Assembly (NCBI GenBank): GCA_963766995.1
Contig: CAVYCE010000003.1
Span: forward strand, 1,364,001-1,428,000
Direction: 5' to 3'
Length of the DNA: 64,000 nucleotides
Source of the DNA: Bog-473 sp963766995
GTDB lineage: Bacteria > Actinomycetota > Acidimicrobiia > Acidimicrobiales > RAAP-2
A program made the translations under genes and the position numbers. Below are positions 26,554 through 35,608 of the stretch, in pieces (position 1 is the stretch's first letter; each line of letters opens with the position of its first letter). A model generated the notes under the pieces. That model saw only the letters and a list, made by a program, of their open reading frames with translations, was not told the DNA's origin and did not search any database.

Positions 26554-27483
26554 TTAGTGAATGTGATTGCGGATCAGCACATCGCCCGCCATCGCCACAA
26601 AGAGGACGGTGAGATAGGTGATGGAGTAACTGAAGACCCGCATCGCCTCCTTGCCGGTGGCCTGATCGCGGCGCGCCAAGTTCCACAGCCGGCCCGCCAT
26701 GAAGAGAAATCCGCCACCAAGCAGTGCTGCAATGACCATGTACACCAACCCGAGGTGGGCCACCGGGCCGAAGAGCAGGGAAGCGGCGACCAAGGCGACG
26801 GTGTACAGGACGATCTCCCGCGTGGTGCGCTTCATGGAGGCCACTACCGGCAGCATGGGCACGTCGGCCGCGGCGTAGTCCTCTTTGTAGCGGACAGCCA
26901 GCGACCAGAAGTGTGGTGGGGTCCAGATGAAGATGATGGCGAAGAGAACAACCGGCGCCCAGGAAAGCGAATTGGTCACGGCCGCCCAGCCCACCAGGAC
27001 GGGCACGGCACCCGCCGCCCCGCCGATGACGATGTTCTGGGACGATCGGCGCTTCAACCACAAGGTGTAGACGAAGACGTAGAAGAACGTGGCCGAGACG
27101 GCCAGCACGGCCGACAGCAGATTGACGGCCAGCCACAGTTCCACGAACGCGGCCACCTCGAGAGTGATGGCGAACACCAGAGCCGCCATCGGCGACATGG
27201 CACCAGTGACCAAGGGCCGGTTCTTGGTCCGCTGCATCAGCTTGTCGATGTCACGGTCGACCACCATGTTGATGGCATTCGCCCCACCGGCAGCCAGCGT
27301 GCCCCCGACCAAGGTGGCCAGCATCAACCAGACGGAAGGAAGCCCGCGCTTCGCTACCACCATGGTGGGCAGCGTGGTGACCAACAGGAGCTCGATGATC
27401 CTGGGCTTCGTCAGGGCGACGTACGCACCAATGGCCGACCACCCCGATTTCGTGCCCTGGAGGGCGGAAGCCTGGGATGACAT
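26554..27483 (-). CDS. ctaB: Protoheme IX farnesyltransferase
   Basis: A 309-residue UbiA-type prenyltransferase that converts heme b to heme o for cytochrome oxidase. First Asp-rich motif NMVVDRDIDKLMQRT is near residue 75, preceded by LTKPRIIELLLVTTLPT, and the second conserved loop WTPPHFWSLAVRYKEDY is near 200. Multiple membrane helices. ATG 27483 (MSSQASALQG) has GGGAG just upstream and is preferred over 27507. Divergent from ctaA across 66 bp. Confidence 0.95.
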   Translation of the reverse strand: MSSQASALQGTKSGWSAIGAYVALTKPRIIELLLVTTLPTMVVAKRGLPSVWLMLATLVGGTLAAGGANAINMVVDRDIDKLMQRTKNRPLVTGAMSPMAALVFAITLEVAAFVELWLAVNLLSAVLAVSATFFYVFVYTLWLKRRSSQNIVIGGAAGAVPVLVGWAAVTNSLSWAPVVLFAIIFIWTPPHFWSLAVRYKEDYAAADVPMLPVVASMKRTTREIVLYTVALVAASLLFGPVAHLGLVYMVIAALLGGGFLFMAGRLWNLARRDQATGKEAMRVFSYSITYLTVLFVAMAGDVLIRNHIH

Positions 27484-27549
27484 TTCTCCCAGCCTACGAC
27501 CAGGCACTCGTTCCTGACCAAGCGAGGGGTCCCAGTACGCTTGCCATGA

Positions 27550-28509
27550 GTGTCGCGGCGCCGTCCCCTCATCGTTTCAACCTCGCTCAGCCATCGCCTG
27601 AACCTCCTGGCCCTGGGCTTCATTGCCCTGATCGTCGTCACCGGGGGCGCCGTGCGACTGACCGGCTCCGGCCTGGGCTGCGCCGACTGGCCCGAGTGCT
27701 CAGTGGGACATCTGACCCCGGCCCTCCAATTCCACGGGCTGGTCGAATTCGGCAATCGGATGGTCACGGTGATCCTGACCATCGCTGTGGCGGCCGCCTT
27801 CTTGGGCACCATTTTCCGACGACCCCGTCGGACCGACTTGATATGGCTGAGCGGGGGCTTGGTGGGTGGCGTCCTCGCTCAGGCCGTGTTGGGCGGGATC
27901 GTGGTCTACACAAAACTCAATCCCTACCTGGTCATGGTCCACTTCTACGCCACCATGCTGTTAGTGGTGGATGCCGTAGTGTTGGTCCATCGGTCGCGCC
28001 GGGACTACAGCCGAGGGTCAGCCCGCCTGATCATTCCCCGCACCCTGCTCAAGCTGCACTACGCGGTACTTGCCGTGCTGGCTCTGGTCATTGCCGCTGG
28101 GACGGCCACCACCGGGGCGGGACCCCATGCCGGCGACGCCTCGGGTCAGCAGGTGGCCAAACGGATGCCGATCGCCCTCCGGGACATGGCTGAACTCCAC
28201 TCCAGCCTTGTGCTGTTACTTATCGGCCTCACCATCGGCTTGGTCGTCGGTCTCCATGTCACCGACGTGCCTGAGCGAGTCCGCCGATCCGGTCGCATAC
28301 TCCTCCTGGTCATGGTCTCCCAAGCTGCCGTCGGTTACACCCAGTACTTCACCCATCTCCCTGCACTTCTGGTCGAAGTGCACCTGCTTGGAGTCGCGAT
28401 CCTCGTCATCGGAGCAGTGAAGTGCTTTCTGTCATGTACCTATCACGCCCCGGAGCGAATGGCCGCCGCCGAGACCCTCACGACCAGCGCTCCAATCGGG
28501 GCCGGATAG
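27550..28509 (+). CDS. ctaA: Heme A synthase
   Basis: A 319-residue COX15/CtaA protein with eight predicted membrane helices that oxidises heme o to heme a. Heme-ligand and catalytic residues are in FHGLVEFGNRM near residue 60, VMVHFYATML near 127, AELHSSLVLL near 218 and VEVHLLGV near 279. The first loop carries the Bacillus-type Cys pair CADWPEC. The GTG start at 27550 is used; an ATG at 27546 belongs to another frame. Confidence 0.95.
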   Translation: MSRRRPLIVSTSLSHRLNLLALGFIALIVVTGGAVRLTGSGLGCADWPECSVGHLTPALQFHGLVEFGNRMVTVILTIAVAAAFLGTIFRRPRRTDLIWLSGGLVGGVLAQAVLGGIVVYTKLNPYLVMVHFYATMLLVVDAVVLVHRSRRDYSRGSARLIIPRTLLKLHYAVLAVLALVIAAGTATTGAGPHAGDASGQQVAKRMPIALRDMAELHSSLVLLLIGLTIGLVVGLHVTDVPERVRRSGRILLLVMVSQAAVGYTQYFTHLPALLVEVHLLGVAILVIGAVKCFLSCTYHAPERMAAAETLTTSAPIGAG

Positions 28510-28563
28510 GCTTCTGCCTTCGTGCGATGAGCACCGGATCTATTCCGGCATCTGTATCGACTG

Positions 28564-28636
28564 GCCCCCATCGTCTAGCGGCCTAGGACACCGCCCTTTC
28601 ACGGCGGCAGCACGGGTTCGAATCCCGTTGGGGGTG
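28564..28636 (+). tRNA. tRNA-Glu (anticodon TTC)
   Basis: Cloverleaf of 73 nt: acceptor GCCCCCA/TGGGGGT (one G-U), D-stem GTCT/GGAC, anticodon stem CCGCC/GGCGG with loop CTTTCAC (anticodon TTC), T-arm ACGGG-TTCGAAT-CCCGT, discriminator G. CCA is not encoded. A large inverted repeat and a decayed serine recombinase follow directly. Confidence 0.96.
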
Positions 28637-28637
28637 C

Positions 28638-28703
28638 CCATTGGGCCTTATTCGAACGCGATCCCGCGGGCGAGGGCCGGGAGTTCGAATAAGAGCCAAT
28701 TGG
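28638..28703. repeat. Long inverted repeat directly after tRNA-Glu
   Basis: The arm 28647-28657 (CTTATTCGAAC) pairs perfectly with 28683-28693 (GTTCGAATAAG). Pairing continues outward through GGC/GCC and ATT/AAT with two single-base bulges, giving about 18 paired positions around a 25-nt loop. No T-run follows, so it is not a classical intrinsic terminator. It lies 1-2 bp from the tRNA end and next to a recombinase remnant, so an element end or attachment-site structure is possible. Confidence 0.65.
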
Positions 28704-29086
28704 TAGCCCGAAGAGCACTGGTCGCGAACTACCGCCAGCCACACCCACATTTGCGAGCGTTGTTGCGTGCTGTCGAAGACCTCGAATCCCTTACCGGCAG
28801 ATTCCAATGCCCGGTTGGTTTCTGACATCTCCCTGGCCATGCGATCTTGCTCTTCCCTAGCAATGTCGGATGGAATCGTGTCCTACACCACGCCCTTGAC
28901 CACCCTGCGGAGCTCCAGGTCGAGCTGCGTGAGTTTCCGAGTCAACTTGGCAACGGCAGGTCCAGAGCTGTTTCGACGCTTCTCAATCTCCTCGCGGAAC
29001 GTCTTGTCGATGGCGGTACGATCTTCCTCGCCCAGCCTTAGACCGGCATACAGCTCAGCCACGTTGTCCTTCCATTTCAGTGCCAA
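28704..29086 (-). pseudogene. Large serine recombinase remnant (C-terminal part, internal TAG)
   Basis: Minus-strand translation from about 29086 gives NVAELYAGLRLGEEDRTAID, then EKRRNSSGPAVAKLTRKLTQ. A TAG follows at about 28896-28898, and the same frame continues as DTIPSDIAREEQDRMAREMS. The IP-x-D-x-x-x-x-EQ-x-R pattern is typical of the coiled-coil C-terminal region of large serine recombinases. The catalytic domain and zinc ribbon are missing, and upstream of 29086 the frame is closed. Downstream the frame runs on through the inverted repeat into tRNA-Glu and has lost its natural end. Probably the scar of an old integrated element. The family assignment rests on pattern recognition only. 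Confidence 0.5.
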
Positions 29087-29320
29087 CCACCATGTTCAAA
29101 TTGATGGCGACCACGCTCGTCCAACGGCTCGCCTGATGGCGATTCACGTCCACCGGGGGGAACACCCAACGAATCCTTTGATTGCCGCCAACATCTTGGA
29201 ATCTGATGCCGTCCACACCACAAATGGTTGGCGCTTCGACCGATTCGCTCCTCGCACCATCTGGAGGTTCGGACAATCACCATCAGAAATCAAAGCGACA
29301 GAAAAGTGAGTGACGACAGC
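29087..29320. other. Gene-poor segment beside the recombinase remnant
   Basis: Short open frames exist on both strands (for example minus-strand IRWVFPPVDVNRHQASRW) but none has a recognisable family, a ribosome site and a matching neighbour. I read it as decayed element DNA plus the promoter of the PPOX gene. Confidence 0.4.
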
Positions 29321-29743
29321 ATGCCAGCGGTATCGCTTGAACTTCGTGAGCTGATTCAGACCGGTCCAATGGCCCACCTGACCACCATCAATCCCGATGG
29401 GAGCCCTCAGGTCACAGTGATCTGGATCGGGATGGATGGTGACGATCTGGTGAGCAATCACATGAGCGACAACGGCATCAAGTTCAAAAACATCCGGCGC
29501 GACCCCCGCGTCGCACTTTCGTTCGATGCCCCACGAAAGCCCGGGGTCTGGATCAATCCGTATGCCGTGGTCTATGCCCAGGCGACGATCGAACAAAATC
29601 CCCGAATGTGGGACCTCATGAATCGCGATGCGAAGATTTACGTCTCGCCCGACGCTGAAGTGCCGGTGGCTGACGGGTCAGAGGCCGGCTTCACCGTGCG
29701 GTACTTGATCACCCGTATCAGTGGCATCGGCCCGTGGGCGTAG
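29321..29743 (+). CDS. PPOX-class (F420/FMN-type) oxidoreductase
   Basis: A 140-residue split-barrel flavin/F420-binding protein: LIQTGPMAHLTTINPDGSPQVTVIWIGMDGDDLVSNHM at about residues 9-48, then FKNIRRDPRVALSFDAP and the C-terminal FTVRYLITRISGIGPW. Length and pattern match the PPOX-class F420-dependent enzymes common in actinobacteria. ATG 29321 (MPAVSLELRELIQ) is preferred; a GTG five codons upstream (29306) is also possible, and the longer frame to 29228 is not supported. Confidence 0.85.
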   Translation: MPAVSLELRELIQTGPMAHLTTINPDGSPQVTVIWIGMDGDDLVSNHMSDNGIKFKNIRRDPRVALSFDAPRKPGVWINPYAVVYAQATIEQNPRMWDLMNRDAKIYVSPDAEVPVADGSEAGFTVRYLITRISGIGPWA

Positions 29744-29848
29744 AACACCGCTATCGATATGACCCAGCGAAGCGCCAGCTGAAGGTGTGTCCGCTTGTGA
29801 GACGCAGAGCAGGAGGCAGCCTCTCCGCCCCCATGCGATTGTGGTCGG

Positions 29849-32158
29849 ATGGTGAGTGATCGTCAGCACGACTTCAAGGGACGAATCGGCCGAGATTGGC
29901 GAGACTCCGAGCCCTGGTGGCCACCTGAGCCGACGCCGCCACCGGGTGCCCCAAACGTTCTCCTCATCGTCCTCGACGACGTGGGGTTTGCGCAGCTCGG
30001 CTGCTATGGCTCGGACGTGGAGACGCCCGTGCTCGATGCGCTGGCGGGCGGCGGCGTGCGACTGTCCAACTTCCACACCACTGCCCTTTGTTCGCCGACG
30101 AGGGCCTGCCTGCTCACTGGCCGAAACCACCATCGCAACGGGCTGGGCCGGGTGGCCGACTTGGCACTTGGCTATCCCGGGTATTGGGGCAAGCCACCCG
30201 TTGAGAACGGCTTCCTCTCCGAGATCCTGCGTGATCGTGGCTATGCCACCTTCGCTGTCGGGAAGTGGCACCTCTCTCCGGACACCGAAACAAACACCGG
30301 CAGCTCGCGTGCTACGTGGCCCCTGAGCAGGGGCTTCGATCGCTGGTACGGCTTTCATGGGGGCGAGACCCACCAATTCGTACCCGCCTTGTACCACGAC
30401 AACCATTCACTCCGTCCGCCTCGCGAGTTTGATGAGGGTTACCACCTGACCACCGACCTGGTCGACCGGGCCGCCGAGTTCCTGGGCGACCTGCACGCAG
30501 TGGGACCCGAGCAGCCCTTCTTCTTGTACTTCGCCACCGGAGCATGCCACTCGCCTCATCAGGCGCCGAAAGAATGGATTGAGCACTATCGGGGTCACTT
30601 CGATGATGGTTGGGACGCCCTGCGTGACCGGATCTACCGGCGCCAGCTGGAAATGGGGCTGATTCCCCCAAGCTCCGTTTTGTCACCTCGGCCTCACTGG
30701 GTACCGGCCTGGGACGCCTTGGAGGTGCGGGAGCACCAACTAGCAGCTCGATTCATGGAGTGCTTCGCTGGTTTCCTCTCGCACACCGATGCGGAGATTG
30801 GGCGGTTGCTCTCGTTTATTGAGCGACTTGGAAAACTCGAGGACACAGTCGTCGTCGTGGTCTCGGACAACGGAGCCAGTGCCGAAGGTGGGCCGCAGGG
30901 CTCCATCAACGACATCCGCCTCCAGAATCTTGATCCGGCCAGCCTCACCGAGATGCATGATCGAATAGAGGAGATCGGCGGGCCGACCGCTCACAACAAC
31001 TACCCATGGGGTTGGACCATGGCCGGCAACACTCCCTTCAAGCGCTGGAAGCGCGAAGTCCACGAAGGAGGTGTGGCCGACCCATGCATCGTTCACTGGC
31101 CCAAGGGCGGCATAGAGACGGGAGGTATTCGTCATCAGTTCGCTCACGCCATTGATGTGCTGCCCACCGTGCTCGAACTGACTGGCATCGAACCGCCAGA
31201 GCAGATCGGTTATGTCCCCCAGTCCCACATTGACGGCATCAGCTTCAACTACTTGCTCTACCCCAACGCAAAGGACGAAGCAGGACGGCACGTCACCCAA
31301 CATTTCGAGATGCTCGGCTCCCGAGCGATCTACCACGACGGTTGGAAGGCCGTGACCTTTCACCCGGTGGGGCCGATGTACAACGACGGCCTCAATCCGA
31401 ATGCCTCCTTCGACCACGACGTCTGGGAGCTCTACCACGTGGCCGAAGACGTCTCCGAGGCCCATGACGTGGCGAATGAACACCCTGAACTCCTGGCTGA
31501 GATGATCGAGCGCTGGTGGGCCGAGGCCGAAGAGAATGACGTCCTCCCGCTCGACAACCGTCCGCTGTGGGCGCTGCTCCATCCCAAACCTGATGCTCGA
31601 ATTGAGCGCGAGCGATTCGAATACTTCCCATTCGGCGCTCAGGTGCCCGAACCGGTGGCCGCCAATGTGCGCAATCGATCGCACGCATTGTTGGTTGCGG
31701 TCACAGTGCCCGAGGGCATCGTCCCCGAAGGCACGTTGCTGGCATTGGGCTCGGTGTTGGGCGGGTGGTCACTGCATTTGTTCGAAGGTCGTCTTCGATA
31801 TGTGCACAACCTTTACGGCAAGGAGCGTCATCTCCTCGGTGCCTCCGACGTGCTCACTCCTGGATCCCATGTGTTGGAGTACGAATTCACCAAGGACAAT
31901 GAACTGGGCGGGAATGGCGTGTTGCGAATCGACGGCTTCGACGTGGCTGAAGGCTCCATCACGCGGTTCACCCCGGGGCAATTCACTGGAGTCGGAGTGG
32001 GTCTCACCTGCGGCTACGAGTGGGGTCCAGCCGTCGGCGATGACTACTTGGCACCCTTTCGCTGCAACGTGCAAATTGAATCGGCGGTAGTCGAGACGAG
32101 AGGTCCGGTAGTACGCGACCCCATTGCTGAGATCGAGAGGATCCTCTCCGAGCAGTAG
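29849..32158 (+). CDS. Type I arylsulfatase
   Basis: A 769-residue sulfatase with the metal-binding VLLIVLDDVGFAQLGCYG (residues 37-54) and the formylglycine motif CSPTRACLLTGR, Cys81 being the residue converted to formylglycine. Further sulfatase blocks follow (VGKWHLSP, SDNGAS, GWTMAGNTPFKRWKREVHEGG). A C-terminal beta domain continues after residue 590. There is no signal peptide. A Cys-type sulfatase needs a formylglycine-generating enzyme, and none is in the window. It hydrolyses a sulfate ester of unknown identity. Ends 8 bp from the convergent GH5 gene. Confidence 0.93.
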   Translation: MVSDRQHDFKGRIGRDWRDSEPWWPPEPTPPPGAPNVLLIVLDDVGFAQLGCYGSDVETPVLDALAGGGVRLSNFHTTALCSPTRACLLTGRNHHRNGLGRVADLALGYPGYWGKPPVENGFLSEILRDRGYATFAVGKWHLSPDTETNTGSSRATWPLSRGFDRWYGFHGGETHQFVPALYHDNHSLRPPREFDEGYHLTTDLVDRAAEFLGDLHAVGPEQPFFLYFATGACHSPHQAPKEWIEHYRGHFDDGWDALRDRIYRRQLEMGLIPPSSVLSPRPHWVPAWDALEVREHQLAARFMECFAGFLSHTDAEIGRLLSFIERLGKLEDTVVVVVSDNGASAEGGPQGSINDIRLQNLDPASLTEMHDRIEEIGGPTAHNNYPWGWTMAGNTPFKRWKREVHEGGVADPCIVHWPKGGIETGGIRHQFAHAIDVLPTVLELTGIEPPEQIGYVPQSHIDGISFNYLLYPNAKDEAGRHVTQHFEMLGSRAIYHDGWKAVTFHPVGPMYNDGLNPNASFDHDVWELYHVAEDVSEAHDVANEHPELLAEMIERWWAEAEENDVLPLDNRPLWALLHPKPDARIERERFEYFPFGAQVPEPVAANVRNRSHALLVAVTVPEGIVPEGTLLALGSVLGGWSLHLFEGRLRYVHNLYGKERHLLGASDVLTPGSHVLEYEFTKDNELGGNGVLRIDGFDVAEGSITRFTPGQFTGVGVGLTCGYEWGPAVGDDYLAPFRCNVQIESAVVETRGPVVRDPIAEIERILSEQ

Positions 32159-32166
32159 CGATCGCC

Positions 32167-33303
32167 CTACGGCGTCAGGGGCGCCTGTCCAATCTCCGTC
32201 AGGTAATCAAGATGGTCACGAAGAGCCGCACCTTCAGGCGACGGGGTGCCGTCGTAAGCCTCAATGAGAGATGGGGAACTGCAGCGCCAGCCTCCAGGCG
32301 AAATGGCGTCCCAGGCCCAGCCGAGATACGAGATCCCGTTGGCATCGGCAAAGGCCATATACCGGTTCACATACTGCGCCGCGCAGTCGTATTCGCCCAA
32401 CTCCCCAGTAACCACGGGCACCACTGCCGAGAGCGGTGCAATCGTCGCACCCCAGCAGGACGCTGAGTCGCAGTAGGTGTTGGTGTAAGTGTGGAAACTG
32501 ACGACGAGGCTGTGGTCGGGATCGAGTGGCCGATAGTTGAGCCAGTACGAATCGTTGGAGGCATAGTCCAGCCCGCCGAGCATGATGGGCTGTGCGGCAC
32601 CGGTGCTGCGCACGGCGGTGACCAGCTCCTGCATTCCGGCCGATCGGTATCTCCCGTGCGGCGTCTTGATGCTGCAACCGTGCAACCAGCAGGTCCAGGT
32701 CACACCATGGGGCTCGTTGTAGATATCAAAGAGGATCCCAGGATCACCCAAGAATGTCCGGGCCACCGATTTCCAAAACAGAGGTGAATACTGGGCATCG
32801 GCCATGGGTGCCACGCCCAATCCGTATGGCGTGTCCACGCCGGACAAGTCGAGGATCACCGCCATACCATGTTGGTTGAGCCGCAAAATGTACTCAGCGA
32901 TGGCGGTCCGGTACGCCCGCCCTTCAAAGCGAGATGGGTTTCTCCCCTGGTCGTAGGCGTCATTCCCGGTGGTGTAGATGTCGAGCCAACATCCTTCATT
33001 GAGGGGAAGGCGCACGGCGTTGACATGCCACCTCACCATCGCCTGAATTGAGGCGTTGCTTGCTGGACCGTCGAAAATGCCACGGGCCTGCTCGCACTCA
33101 TATTCCGTTCCGGAACGGTCGACCCCGAGGAGACGAACGGACTGGCCCTCGGCGTTAACCAGGTGGTTGCCGTCCACGCGCACCACGACGCCGGGAGCGG
33201 CAGCCGCAGCACTGGATCCGCCCCAAAGTCCTGACGCACAGATCCGGACGCTCAGAGCCAAAGCGATGGTGGCCAGCCGGGCCCAAGACCTCGCACGGGA
33301 CAC
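32167..33303 (-). CDS. Secreted GH5-family endoglucanase-like hydrolase
   Basis: A 378-residue protein with an N-terminal export signal (basic VSRARSWARLA, hydrophobic core TIALALSVRICASGLWG, Ala-rich cleavage region AAAAAPG). A GH5 barrel follows, with VDRSGTEYEC near 45. The acid/base Glu is in FDIYNEPHGVTW near 190 and the nucleophile Glu in PVVTGELGEYDC near 300. Several Cys residues suggest extracytoplasmic disulfides. GTG 33303 is chosen because the longer frame to 33522 would overlap the divergent YunG-like gene and lacks a signal-peptide start. Targets a beta-glucan or related polysaccharide. Confidence 0.87.
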   Translation of the reverse strand: MSRARSWARLATIALALSVRICASGLWGGSSAAAAAPGVVVRVDGNHLVNAEGQSVRLLGVDRSGTEYECEQARGIFDGPASNASIQAMVRWHVNAVRLPLNEGCWLDIYTTGNDAYDQGRNPSRFEGRAYRTAIAEYILRLNQHGMAVILDLSGVDTPYGLGVAPMADAQYSPLFWKSVARTFLGDPGILFDIYNEPHGVTWTCWLHGCSIKTPHGRYRSAGMQELVTAVRSTGAAQPIMLGGLDYASNDSYWLNYRPLDPDHSLVVSFHTYTNTYCDSASCWGATIAPLSAVVPVVTGELGEYDCAAQYVNRYMAFADANGISYLGWAWDAISPGGWRCSSPSLIEAYDGTPSPEGAALRDHLDYLTEIGQAPLTP

Positions 33304-33404
33304 AGACGGGGATCTTAGTGACGAGCGGTATTCGCCCTTGCCAAGTGGGTGTTTACTGGAGTGATGTCGCACCACACTGCACTTGCACCGAGCGCTGCTC
33401 CGTG

Positions 33405-33794
33405 GTGACGCTCTCTGACCTCGAGGCGGCCCTCCGCGCCTCGTGGAGTATTGAGACGTGCGACCCCATCGACACCCACAATTGGAGTCCGGATAACCCA
33501 TCGCGCGGCCAATGTGGCGCAACGGCCTTGGTGGTGCGCGACGTGCTCGGCGGGGAGCTGCTTGAAGCCGAAGTGCTTTTCGTCACCGGGGAGCGCCAGG
33601 GATTCCACTATTGGAATCGACTGGACGGCATCGACATCGACCTCACGCAGGACCAGTTCTCACCCGATGAGGTGATCCAAGCACCGCACACCGTCGTCGG
33701 TCCTCCGGAGTTTCCCTGGGTGGTGGCCGAACAGCACGCCATTCTGCGCAAGCGCGTCTTTACCGCTTTGCACCTCCCCGTCCCGGCTGAGTGA
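33405..33794 (+). CDS. YunG-like conserved protein
   Basis: About 129 residues. The pattern LEAALRASWSIETC, then NWSPDNPSRGQCGATALVVRDVLGGELL and HYWNRLDGIDIDLTQDQF matches the YunG family, a small papain-like fold with Cys in GQCGAT and His in GFHYWN that could form a catalytic pair. Function is unknown. Start is uncertain between two GTG codons at 33402 and 33405; the longer frame to 33318 overlaps the GH5 promoter. Confidence 0.75.
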   Translation: MTLSDLEAALRASWSIETCDPIDTHNWSPDNPSRGQCGATALVVRDVLGGELLEAEVLFVTGERQGFHYWNRLDGIDIDLTQDQFSPDEVIQAPHTVVGPPEFPWVVAEQHAILRKRVFTALHLPVPAE

Positions 33795-33906
33795 GCGGCA
33801 AGGACCAGGGGTAACATCCTGCGCCCACTACGACCCAAGCCGTACCGGCGGAAGTGCTGACGCACTGCAACGTGGCGCTCAACATCGGTGACGCCGTGAG
33901 TTCGAG
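33795..33906. other. Intergenic, no gene seen
   Basis: 112 bp between convergent genes, the roomiest convergent junction in the window outside the tRNA-Phe island. No T-run terminator or RNA gene was recognised. Confidence 0.5.
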
Positions 33907-34716
33907 TCAGTTCGACATGTCAGAGGCCTTCGCATCGCGCCAAGCAGTCCAGCCTCTCCCTGCTGCGTATTCGAAGGCCCCGATGGAGCCGATAAAAAAA
34001 CCAATCGGAAGATTGGTTGCGTACGACACCGTTATGGCGAGCCATACCGTCGCCAAGGCCAGCACGCACGATAAGGCGATGGCCTGACCAGGTTGGCGCG
34101 TGAATGACCGCGCTGCCGCCGGTGGGCTGATCAAGAGGCTGAAGATGAGCATCGATCCCACCACCGGGACCGCCATGCTGGTGGTGAGGGCAACCACAAC
34201 CAAAAATCCCATCTCGCAATAGCGCGCCCGCACTCCCCGGGCCTCGGCTACTTCGCCAAGCACAGATGAGAACAGAAGCGGGCGATAGAGCAGAGCGATG
34301 CCGCCGATGCAGGCCACCCCGATGCACAGCGTCGGCAACAGTTCGCTTGTCGAAACGCCGAGAATCTCGCCGAAGAGAAGGGAGTAGATCTCCGGCGCGT
34401 ATTCAGTCGTCATCGACAGGAACAACGCTCCAAGCCCGAGCATCATGACGATGGTCAGCGCGGTGGCAACGTCATGACGCGCCCTTCGACCAAGCACACC
34501 GATACACAGGGCCCCGATGAGCGAGAAAGCTCCCAGTCCGAAAAGTGCGTTGACACCAATGAGGCTCGCGCCTGCCGCTCCCGCAAATGCTCCATTGGGC
34601 AACGCATGCGCCACGAATGCCGATCCACGCAGGACGACAAAGAATCCAACGACTCCGGCCACAATTCCAACAACGGAGCCCGCAATCCACGCGTTGAGCA
34701 TGAATCCCGTGAACAT
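33907..34716 (-). CDS. Zinc/manganese ABC transporter permease (ZnuB/TroD type)
   Basis: A 269-residue ABC-3 permease with about eight helices (WIAGSVVGIVAGVVGFFVVLRGSAFVAHALPNGAFAGAAGA near residues 10-50; VAEARGVRARYCEMGFLVVVALT near 165). ATG 34716 shares its A with the last base of the upstream stop (TGATG), so the two permeases are coupled. The frame to 34881 is out of phase with the upstream gene. Last gene of the znu operon. Confidence 0.9.
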   Translation of the reverse strand: MFTGFMLNAWIAGSVVGIVAGVVGFFVVLRGSAFVAHALPNGAFAGAAGASLIGVNALFGLGAFSLIGALCIGVLGRRARHDVATALTIVMMLGLGALFLSMTTEYAPEIYSLLFGEILGVSTSELLPTLCIGVACIGGIALLYRPLLFSSVLGEVAEARGVRARYCEMGFLVVVALTTSMAVPVVGSMLIFSLLISPPAAARSFTRQPGQAIALSCVLALATVWLAITVSYATNLPIGFFIGSIGAFEYAAGRGWTAWRDAKASDMSN

Positions 34717-35606
34717 CAGCGCTCCAAGCTCGCGAATCCGGCCCGGCCCCTTTTGCTGGTGGCGATTTGCGCGGCGAGATAGGTGAGAAGGACCAGTGTC
34801 ACGATGAAAAAACTGGCTGGCCAGCCCTGGTGCGCCGGCGGCCAGTTGTAACTGTCGTAGGCCAGGAGAATTCCAAGCCACGAGACACCGATCCCGATCA
34901 CCGAGCTCAGAATCATGGCCACACCCACCCGCTTTGTCAGTCGCATGGCGGTGGCCGGCGGACCGATGAGCAGCGCTGTGCTGAGGATCGCACCGGCAGT
35001 GATGGCCGAGAGCGACACCGCCAGTGCGAGGGCAAATAGGTACGCCGCTCCGAGAAGACGATTAGAGACACCCCGGGCCGCCGCCAGGTCCGGACTCACC
35101 GAACTGAAGACCAGTGGGCGAAACAAGACGCTGACCAAACCGAGACTGATCAGACCAAGAACGAGCGCTATTGGAACAGTCGAAGCCGAAAGACTGAATA
35201 TGGAACCGAACAGCACGCTGGCCGTCGCCCCCGTGGCACTCGTGGACGTCGTATCAAGGTAGAGAAACAGAGCCGATAGCCCGAGTGCTGCCCCCAGCAC
35301 GATGCCAGCTGCCAAGTCTCGCCCCCGGGGGCGCCGGATTCCGATGAGCTCCATGACGCCAGCGGCAAGCACGTTCATGGCCACGAAGCCAAAGAGCGGG
35401 TTCACTCCAACCAAGAACGAGGCGGCCCCTCCGGCCGTGCCGATGTCTGCCAAAGAGTGACCGGCAAAGGACTGCCCCCTCAGGACCGTGAAGGTCCCGA
35501 CAGTGCCCGAAGCGATGGCAGCAAAGCCAGCCACCAGCAAGGCGGTGTGCACCGGGCCGCTGCTGAAGAATCCCGGCGCGAACAACGAGCTCAGTGCGGC
35601 AGACAC
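34716..35606 (-). CDS. Zinc/manganese ABC transporter permease (ZnuB/TroC type)
   Basis: A 296-residue ABC-3 permease, with the family block VLRGQSFAGHSLADIGTAGGAASFLVG near residues 43-70 and AAARGVSNRLLGAAYLFALALAVS near 178. Paralogous to the downstream permease; together they probably form a heterodimeric channel. Starts 2 bp after the ATPase gene. Confidence 0.9.
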   Translation of the reverse strand: MSAALSSLFAPGFFSSGPVHTALLVAGFAAIASGTVGTFTVLRGQSFAGHSLADIGTAGGAASFLVGVNPLFGFVAMNVLAAGVMELIGIRRPRGRDLAAGIVLGAALGLSALFLYLDTTSTSATGATASVLFGSIFSLSASTVPIALVLGLISLGLVSVLFRPLVFSSVSPDLAAARGVSNRLLGAAYLFALALAVSLSAITAGAILSTALLIGPPATAMRLTKRVGVAMILSSVIGIGVSWLGILLAYDSYNWPPAHQGWPASFFIVTLVLLTYLAAQIATSKRGRAGFASLER

Positions 35607-35608
35607 GC

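Noticed and set aside
2954..28898. TAG recoding (two recombinases with isolated in-frame TAG)
   Set aside because: TAG is the ordinary stop of several intact genes here (14718, 52113, 55418, both strands at 55417), so general recoding is excluded; nonsense mutations are simpler.
28767..29309. 180-codon + strand frame after tRNA-Glu
   Set aside because: Ser/Arg-rich, no homology recognised, antisense to the recombinase remnant.
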